Part shown: one piece after another, positions 7,212 through 10,726 of the stretch
Position numbering within the stretch: the first letter of the stretch is position 1
Layout: each line of letters starts with the position of its first letter
Source: an uncultured Oscillospiraceae bacterium
GTDB lineage: Bacteria > Bacillota > Clostridia > Oscillospirales > Oscillospiraceae
Reading direction: 5' to 3'
DNA: 10,726 nucleotides
Assembly: GCA_944385455.1 (NCBI GenBank)
Contig: CALWXI010000225.1
Location: forward strand, 1-10,726
Made by a program: the position numbers and the translations under genes
The notes under the pieces: model-generated
Database searches by the model: none
What the model saw: only the letters and a program-made list of their open reading frames with translations
Told to the model about the DNA's origin: nothing

Positions 7212-7997
7212 TTACCGCTTGACATTGCCGAAGCAGGCGCAGAGCTTTCTCCGGACATCCAGCGCCTCCTTCACCACCAGCTCCCGCAGCGCGTCGTCCA
7301 CCCGGCTCACCGGGACCGAGACGCTCACCGAGCCCCGCACGTTCCCGGAATAGTCCACGATGCTGATGGCCAGGCACCAGATGCCGGGCTCGTATTCCTG
7401 GTTGTCCAGCGCATAGCCCACGGCCCGGATCTCGTCGATCTCCTGCATCAGCTTGGAGAAGCTGGTGATGGTGGTGGGGGTGTACTGCCGGATCCGGCTG
7501 CTGCGCCACATCTCGGCGATCTCAGAATCGCTGTGGACCGCCATCATGGCTTTTCCGCAGGCGGTGCAGTACATGGGATTCCGCGCGCCCACGTGGGAGT
7601 CCACCCGGACGGCGTTCCTGCCGCTTTCCTCCATGTATACGTACAGCACGTCGTTTCCGTCCGGCACCGCCAGATTCACCACCTCGCCCAGGGTGTGGCA
7701 CAGGTCGAACAGATACGGCTTGGCGATGGACACGATGTCCATCCCGTACACCACGCTGGAGCCCACCTCGAACATCCGGATGGTGAGGCGGTAGTGGCGG
7801 CTCAATTCGTCCTGGGCCACGTAGCCCATGGCGATGAGATTGGCCAGGATCCGGTGGGTGGTGCTTTTGTTGAAGCCCGACCGCTCCGTGAGAACGGAGA
7901 GGGGCGCGCCCTTGGGGTATTCCGCCAGCAGCTCAAGGAGCGTGAACGCGCGCTGCAGCGATTGGACCGCATTGCTTTCCCGATTGAGTTCTTTCAA
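7212..7997 (-). CDS. IclR-family transcriptional regulator, 261 aa (TTG start)
   Basis: Winged-helix repressor or activator with a C-terminal effector-binding domain. The N-terminal HTH is at about 10-70 (VQSLQRAFTLLELLAEYP, then LTERSGFNKSTTHRILANL, the recognition helix region). The C-terminal domain has GARNPMYCTACGKAMMA (about 138-154) and EYEPGIWCLAISIVDYSG (about 203-220), both usual IclR features. The start chosen is TTG at 7997 because AGGAGG lies exactly 6 nt upstream. The frame extends to another TTG at 8078, but that has no ribosome binding site and lies upstream of the predicted transcription start. It is first in the run, 71 nt before the aldolase-family gene, so regulator and pathway are probably co-transcribed. 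A 17-bp palindrome just upstream suggests autoregulation. The effector is unknown. Confidence 0.92.
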   Translation of the reverse strand: MKELNRESNAVQSLQRAFTLLELLAEYPKGAPLSVLTERSGFNKSTTHRILANLIAMGYVAQDELSRHYRLTIRMFEVGSSVVYGMDIVSIAKPYLFDLCHTLGEVVNLAVPDGNDVLYVYMEESGRNAVRVDSHVGARNPMYCTACGKAMMAVHSDSEIAEMWRSSRIRQYTPTTITSFSKLMQEIDEIRAVGYALDNQEYEPGIWCLAISIVDYSGNVRGSVSVSVPVSRVDDALRELVVKEALDVRRKLCACFGNVKR

Positions 7998-8023
7998 GAG
8001 AAGCCTCCTGTCATCACACAAGC

Positions 8024-8040
8024 GTTTCGCATTGCGAAAC
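8024..8040. promoter_or_regulatory. Candidate IclR-family operator, 17-bp palindrome
   Basis: GTTTCGCA, one central T, TGCGAAAC: two perfect 8-bp arms. The form agrees with the GTTTCG/CGAAAC-type dyads bound by several IclR-family proteins. It sits 14 nt upstream of the AGGAGG of iclR and about 20-40 nt downstream of the predicted transcription start, a position suited to repression by roadblock. No second full copy was seen upstream of the other genes of the run. Confidence 0.72.
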
Positions 8041-8068
8041 GCATTTTGGTATTTGAAACTGCGATATA

Positions 8069-8097
8069 ATGGTAACAAGTTTTTGGAAAAAAGTCAA
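8069..8097 (-). promoter_or_regulatory. Candidate sigma-A promoter of the iclR-led operon
   Basis: Minus-strand TTGACT (8097-8092, five of six consensus bases) is followed by a 17-nt spacer and TACCAT (8074-8069, four of six). A TG one base before the -10 (8077-8076) makes an extended -10. The predicted start near 8062 gives a leader of about 65 nt carrying the palindrome and the AGGAGG of iclR. The stretch is much more AT-rich than its surroundings. Confidence 0.6.
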
Positions 8098-8100
8098 TAT

Positions 8101-8119
8101 ATTCGGCCGGAATTCGGCC
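8101..8119. repeat. Direct repeat ATTCGGCC upstream of the operon promoter
   Basis: ATTCGGCC occurs at 8101-8108 and again at 8112-8119, a period of 11 bp (one helical turn), just upstream of the -35 box of the iclR promoter. Could be a half-site pair for a regulator, or chance. Beyond it, 8120-8200 shows no gene, repeat or promoter that I can support. Confidence 0.35.
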
Positions 8120-8202
8120 TGTTTTGTCTGTTTGCACATTTTTATGAAACATTTTCTGTGGTGTCTACCCCCAATCCGGCGCTCCCGTTCCGCCCTGCAA
8201 AA

Positions 8203-8247
8203 TGTCCGCCGCCGAATGCGCCGCGGCGCCTGCCCCGGCGGCGGACA
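8203..8247. repeat. Nested inverted repeat, 12-bp arms around a 12-bp palindrome
   Basis: TGTCCGCCGCCG (8203-8214) pairs perfectly with CGGCGGCGGACA (8236-8247). The 21-nt interior contains the perfect palindrome GCGCCGCGGCGC (8218-8229). On the minus strand it follows directly after the acetyltransferase terminator and is itself followed by TTTT (8202-8199), so it may act as a second, backup terminator. It could also be a small dispersed palindromic element. Confidence 0.7.
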
Positions 8248-8280
8248 AAAAAGGGCCCCCGCCCGTACGGGGCAGGGGCC
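8247..8280 (-). terminator. Rho-independent terminator of the sugar O-acetyltransferase gene
   Basis: On the minus strand GGCCCCTGCCC (8280-8270) pairs with GGGCGGGGGCC (8264-8254), an 11-bp stem with one G-U pair and a 5-nt loop. One C and then six T (8252-8247) follow. It begins 16 nt after the acetyltransferase stop. Confidence 0.88.
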
Positions 8281-8296
8281 ATTTTGCCGTTATCTT

Positions 8297-8929
8297 TCAG
8301 CGCTGCCGGATGTCCCGGTCCGCCTCATACGCCCGGAGCCGTTCCTCCCAGACCGCCCGGTCATGGTCCGTGATGGGCCGCAGCACCCGGCAGGGATTCC
8401 CCGCCGCCACCACGTTTGCCGGAAGATCCCTTGTCACCACGGACCCCGCCGCCACCACCGTGCCGTCCCCGATGGCGGCGCCGGGCAGCACGATGGTGCC
8501 GCCGCCGATCCAGACGCTCTCCCCGATGGCGATGGGGGCGCCGTACTCCACCTCCAGGTCCCGCACCGGCGCCCAGAGGGGGTGCGCGGCGGTGTAGAGG
8601 TGCACCCCGGGGCCCAGGAAGGCGTGGGAGCCGATGGTGATGGGGGCCACGTCCAGAAAGACGCAGCCGAAGTTGGCGTAAAAGCAGTCGCCCACGGAGA
8701 TGTTGCCGCCGTAGTCGCAGCGGAAGGGGGCCTCCACCCAGCCGCCCTCCCCCATGCGGCCCAGGAGCTGCCGCAGCAGGGAGAGCTGCGCGGCGGCATA
8801 ATCCGGCGCGGCGGGGCTTGCGGTGTTGAATTGATGGGTCAGCTGCCGGGCCCGCAGCCGCGCCGCCGCCAGCTCCGGGTCCGCGGCGCTGTACAGCTTT
8901 CCTGCCAGCATCCGCTCTTTCTGGGTCAT
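8297..8929 (-). CDS. Sugar O-acetyltransferase, maltose/galactoside acetyltransferase type, 210 aa
   Basis: Left-handed beta-helix (hexapeptide repeat) acetyltransferase that moves acetyl from acetyl-CoA to a sugar hydroxyl. The family is represented by Maa, LacA and NodL. The N-terminus MTQKERMLAGKLYSAADPEL is the classic Mac domain start. FRCDYGGNISVGDCFYANFG (69-88) and repeated hexapeptides such as IAIGESVWIGGG follow. The catalytic His is H116 in YTAAHPL, close to H115 of LacA as I recall it. The start at 8929 has AGGAGG 7 nt upstream; the 13 further in-frame codons upstream do not resemble the family. It has its own promoter and terminator and is divergent from degV, so it is probably a stand-alone gene, often viewed as sugar detoxification. 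The true acceptor is unknown. Confidence 0.92.
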   Translation of the reverse strand: MTQKERMLAGKLYSAADPELAAARLRARQLTHQFNTASPAAPDYAAAQLSLLRQLLGRMGEGGWVEAPFRCDYGGNISVGDCFYANFGCVFLDVAPITIGSHAFLGPGVHLYTAAHPLWAPVRDLEVEYGAPIAIGESVWIGGGTIVLPGAAIGDGTVVAAGSVVTRDLPANVVAAGNPCRVLRPITDHDRAVWEERLRAYEADRDIRQR

Positions 8930-8958
8930 GGGACCGCCTCCTTGTGTGTTCGGCCTCC

Positions 8959-8987
8959 ATTCAAGCACGGCGGGAGGCGGATGTCAA
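8959..8987 (-). promoter_or_regulatory. Promoter of the sugar O-acetyltransferase gene
   Basis: Minus-strand TTGACA (8987-8982, perfect -35), a 17-nt spacer, then TTGAAT (8964-8959, four of six) with a TG one base before it (extended -10). The expected start is near 8952, about 23 nt before the ATG, leaving just room for the AGGAGG. Confidence 0.75.
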
Positions 8988-8995
8988 GACGGCCC

Positions 8996-9023
8996 TTGCA
9001 TTTTTCCGGAGATTTGATATGAT
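8996..9023 (+). promoter_or_regulatory. Candidate promoter of degV
   Basis: TATGAT (9018-9023, five of six) with a weak TTGCAT -35 (8996-9001) at 16 nt. The -10 is convincing; the -35 is not. It lies back to back with the acetyltransferase promoter. The resulting leader of about 65 nt contains two hairpins. Confidence 0.5.
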
Positions 9024-9042
9024 AGAAACGATACAAACAACG

Positions 9043-9080
9043 CGCATCCGCCCGTCAAACCAGGATGCGGCGCATGCGCC
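9043..9080 (+). promoter_or_regulatory. Structured degV leader: stem-loop plus palindrome abutting the ribosome binding site
   Basis: CGCATCC (9043-9049) can pair with GGATGCG (9063-9069). Immediately after comes the perfect 12-bp palindrome GGCGCATGCGCC (9069-9080), whose last base touches the GGAGGAGG Shine-Dalgarno (9081-9088). The two share base 9069, so they could form alternative structures around the ribosome site. No known riboswitch class was recognised. Confidence 0.5.
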
Positions 9081-9094
9081 GGAGGAGGACCGCT

Positions 9095-9940
9095 ATGGCC
9101 ATTCAGATCGTTACCGATTCCACCTGCGATCTCACCGCCCAGGAGGCGCGGGAGATGAACGTGAAGGTGATCCCGCTGCGGGTCATCTTTGAGGACGCCG
9201 TCTATGCCGACGGCGTGGACATCGACAAGGCCACGTTCTATGAAAAGCAGGCCCAGGCCAGGGTGCTGCCCAAGACCAGCCAGCTCAACCCCCAGGAGTT
9301 CTGCGACGCCTTTCAGCCCATGCTGGACACCGGGGACGAGGTGGTGATGGTGCTGCTGTCCTCCAAGCTCTCCGGGTCCTATCAGTCCGCCTCCATCGCC
9401 AAAGAGATGGTGGAGGGCGGCGAGCGGCTCCACCTGGTGGACTCCCTGAACGTCACCATGGGCGAGAGCGTTTTGGTGCGCCACGCGGTGCGGATGCGGG
9501 ACCAGGGCGCCTCCGCCGCCGAGATCACGGCCAAGCTGGAGGAGCTCCGGGGCCGGGTGCGGTTCCTGGCCTTCGTGGGCACGCTGAAGTATCTCAAGAT
9601 GGGCGGCCGGATCTCCGCGTCCACCGCGGCCATCGGCACCATGCTGAACATCTCCCCGGTGGTGGCGGTGGTGGACGGCGAGGTGAAGTCCGTGGGCAAG
9701 GTCCGGGGCGCCCAGAAGATCCTCTCCTACACCCTGGAATTCGCCCGGGCCTATCCCGTGGACACCCGCTACGACGTGGTCTTCGGCCACTCCCGCTGCC
9801 CGGAGAAGCTGGAGGCCTATCAGGAGCAGGTCACCCGCGCCCTGGGCATCCGGAAGTGCGCCAGCACGGAGCTGGGGGCCGTCATCGGCGTCCACGCCGG
9901 TCCCGGATGCTACGGCTTTGCCTATATCGGATTGAAATAA
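9095..9940 (+). CDS. DegV family (FakB-like) fatty-acid-binding protein, 281 aa
   Basis: DegV proteins bind a single fatty acid. The FakB members present it to the FakA kinase so that exogenous fatty acid enters phospholipid synthesis in Firmicutes. Family motifs are all present: IVTDSTCDL (5-13), PKTSQLNP (59-66) with the lipid-carboxylate-binding T61/S62 region, SSKLSGSYQSA (89-99), VDSLNVTMG, LKYLKMGGRIS, and a C-terminal HAGPG (267-271). The start at 9095 is chosen because GGAGGAGG lies 6 nt upstream and the family starts with this M-x-I-x-I-V-T-D-S pattern. An upstream in-frame ATG at 9065 would add an arginine-rich leader inside the hairpin region and is unlikely. No FakA gene is visible here, so FakB activity is inferred from family membership. 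Confidence 0.93.
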   Translation: MAIQIVTDSTCDLTAQEAREMNVKVIPLRVIFEDAVYADGVDIDKATFYEKQAQARVLPKTSQLNPQEFCDAFQPMLDTGDEVVMVLLSSKLSGSYQSASIAKEMVEGGERLHLVDSLNVTMGESVLVRHAVRMRDQGASAAEITAKLEELRGRVRFLAFVGTLKYLKMGGRISASTAAIGTMLNISPVVAVVDGEVKSVGKVRGAQKILSYTLEFARAYPVDTRYDVVFGHSRCPEKLEAYQEQVTRALGIRKCASTELGAVIGVHAGPGCYGFAYIGLK

Positions 9941-9955
9941 GGCCCCTTCACCGCC

Positions 9956-10003
9956 TTTTGCAGCGGAAAGCAGAGCCGTCGCGGCTCTGCTTTTGCTGCA
10001 AAA
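9956..10003. terminator. Long hairpin terminator after degV
   Basis: Inner stem AAAGCAGAGCCG (9967-9978) with CGGCTCTGCTTT (9982-9993), 12 bp around a TCG loop, then T9994. An outer arm TTTTGCAGC (9956-9964) pairs with GCTGCAAAA (9995-10003), giving a near-perfect 48-nt structure with a small GG/T internal loop. The T-run after the inner stem is only four long, so termination may be moderate. It starts 15 nt after the degV stop. Confidence 0.78.
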
Positions 10004-10013
10004 AGCATGGAAT

Positions 10014-10079
10014 GCCGGAGGAAACCGGCGTATCCTGGGGACACTACCCCATAGAAAGAGACGGCGCCCCACAGGGCGC
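10014..10079 (+). promoter_or_regulatory. Leader region of the DUF2156 gene with two small stem-loops
   Basis: Between the degV terminator and the next ATG are GCCGG-AGGAAA-CCGGC (10014-10029) and GCGCCC-CACA-GGGCGC (10064-10079), the second ending 2 nt before the GGAGG of the next gene. I found no convincing -35/-10 pair here, so the gene may depend on read-through from degV or on an unrecognised promoter. Confidence 0.35.
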
Positions 10080-10092
10080 ATGGAGGTTTTGT

Positions 10093-10726
10093 ATGCTGCA
10101 ATTCAAGCCTGTCACGCAACAGGACGCCCCCCGGCTGCGGCGGTATTATCAAGGCTGCAACTACGGCCTTTGCGAGTATTCCGCGGGCACCAAGCTCATG
10201 TGGCGGCCGGTGCTGCACCCCGCCTGGACGGAGGTGGCCGGGTGCCTGGTGGTGCGCAACCAGAACGACGGCCGGTACGTGTTCGACTACCCCGTGCCCG
10301 GCCCGGAGGGGGACGAGGACGCGGCGCTCACGGCCATCGAGGCCTACTGCCTGGAGCAGGGCCAGGCGCCGGTGATCTCCGTGGTGCCCGAGTGCAAGGC
10401 CCCCCGGCTGCTGGAGCGCTACCCCTACGCCTGCGTCAGCGACATCCGCACCTGGCGGGACTATGTGTACTACCGGGAGGACCTGCAGCTCTTCGCCGGG
10501 CGGCGGTACTCCGGCCAGCGCAACCACATCAAGAAGTTCCGCACCCAGTGGCCGGAGGCGTACTTCCGGCCCCTCACCGGCAGGGATGGGGCGGTGATCG
10601 AGCGGTTCTGGGCGGACTATGAGGCGGAGTTTTTCAAGGGGGACAACGCCAAGGCCCGGGCGGAGCTGAAGCTGGCCCGGCAGATGCTGCGGCTTGCCGG
10701 CAAGCCCTGGTTCCGGGCGGGGGGCA
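10093..10726 (+). CDS. DUF2156 / LPG_synthase_C family protein (3' truncated by window edge)
   Basis: The frame from ATG 10093 is open to the window end (211 complete codons); the family is usually around 300 residues, so roughly a third is missing. GGAGG lies 6 nt upstream, fixing the start. The stretch from Y124 to F149, including YREDLQLFAGRRYSGQRN and then HIKKF, is the characteristic DUF2156 signature shared with the C-terminal GNAT-like domain of phosphatidylglycerol lysyltransferase (MprF). The fragment has no hydrophobic membrane segments, so this would be a stand-alone soluble acyl- or aminoacyl-transferase-like protein, not MprF itself. Its substrate is unknown. It follows degV on the same strand after a hairpin; both may touch lipid metabolism, but that link is only suggestive. 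Confidence 0.85.
   Translation, partial: MLQFKPVTQQDAPRLRRYYQGCNYGLCEYSAGTKLMWRPVLHPAWTEVAGCLVVRNQNDGRYVFDYPVPGPEGDEDAALTAIEAYCLEQGQAPVISVVPECKAPRLLERYPYACVSDIRTWRDYVYYREDLQLFAGRRYSGQRNHIKKFRTQWPEAYFRPLTGRDGAVIERFWADYEAEFFKGDNAKARAELKLARQMLRLAGKPWFRAGG

Noticed and set aside
8065..8070. Perfect TATAAT on the plus strand upstream of iclR, suggesting a divergent transcript
   Set aside because: No acceptable -35 at 16-18 nt, and the only downstream features on that strand for about 1 kb are the antisense of the acetyltransferase gene. It overlaps the AT-rich minus-strand -10 region and is probably incidental.
7998..8078. N-terminal extension of the IclR protein to an upstream TTG at 8078
   Set aside because: No ribosome binding site, it would translate through the palindrome, and it starts upstream of the predicted transcription start; TTG 7997 has AGGAGG at 6 nt and gives the usual family length.
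10014..10079. Possible riboswitch or T-box before the DUF2156 gene
   Set aside because: The leader is under 100 nt with only two short local hairpins; no T-box, SAM, lysine or other recognised core motif is visible.
8984..10081. Minus-strand open frame (365 codons) opposite degV
   Set aside because: His/Gly/Leu-rich antisense shadow; the plus-strand frame has all DegV motifs and a strong ribosome binding site.
9993..10622. Plus-strand frame starting inside the terminator hairpin
   Set aside because: Out of frame with the DUF2156 gene, with Ala/Gly/Arg/Pro-rich translation and no ribosome binding site; the frame from 10093 carries the recognisable domain.

Overview
The window looks like chromosomal DNA from a high-GC Firmicute, most plausibly a gut Oscillospiraceae/Eubacteriales bacterium. 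This is inferred from near-consensus AGGAGG ribosome binding sites before almost every gene, U-tract hairpin terminators, and the gene set: MreB, a DegV-type fatty-acid-binding protein, a DUF2156 protein, and a TRAP transporter with a lipoprotein solute receptor. No rRNA, tRNA, CRISPR array, insertion sequence or phage gene was recognised.

Layout. At the left edge, on the plus strand, is the C-terminal two thirds of mreB, ending at a strong hairpin terminator (744-773) that can serve both strands. From about 8100 down to 790, seven minus-strand genes form one compact run. In transcription order they are an IclR-family regulator, an RraA/HMG-aldolase-family protein, the TRAP receptor DctP, the small permease DctQ, the large permease DctM, a D-2-hydroxyacid dehydrogenase, and an IlvD/Edd-family dehydratase. 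Spacings are short (overlaps of 7 and 11 nt, gaps of 18, 19, 65 and 71 nt), and no convincing U-tract terminator was seen inside the run. It therefore probably forms one transcript of about 7.3 kb, starting at a TTGACT promoter upstream of iclR. A 17-bp palindrome of IclR-operator type lies between that promoter and the iclR ribosome binding site. A separate minus-strand sugar/maltose O-acetyltransferase gene (8297-8929) ends in one clear terminator hairpin followed by a second, larger inverted repeat. Divergent from it on the plus strand are degV (9095-9940) and, after another long hairpin, the start of a DUF2156/LPG_synthase_C gene that runs off the right edge.

How the genes work together (inference). 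The seven-gene run reads as an inducible route for a carboxylate, most likely an aldonic (sugar) acid. The TRAP system imports it, the dehydratase makes a 2-keto-3-deoxy acid, and the RraA-type aldolase splits that into pyruvate plus an aldehyde or 2-oxo acid. The hydroxyacid dehydrogenase handles a 2-oxo/2-hydroxy acid or small carbonyl product, and IclR senses substrate or intermediate. The plan resembles the E. coli yag/yjh xylonate loci (IclR regulator, YjhG/YagF dehydratase, aldolase, transporter), but with an RraA-fold aldolase and a TRAP transporter in place of the DapA-type aldolase and MFS transporter. The dehydratase lacks the usual first cluster cysteine. The exact substrate cannot be read from sequence. 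This operon is the most interesting part of the window.
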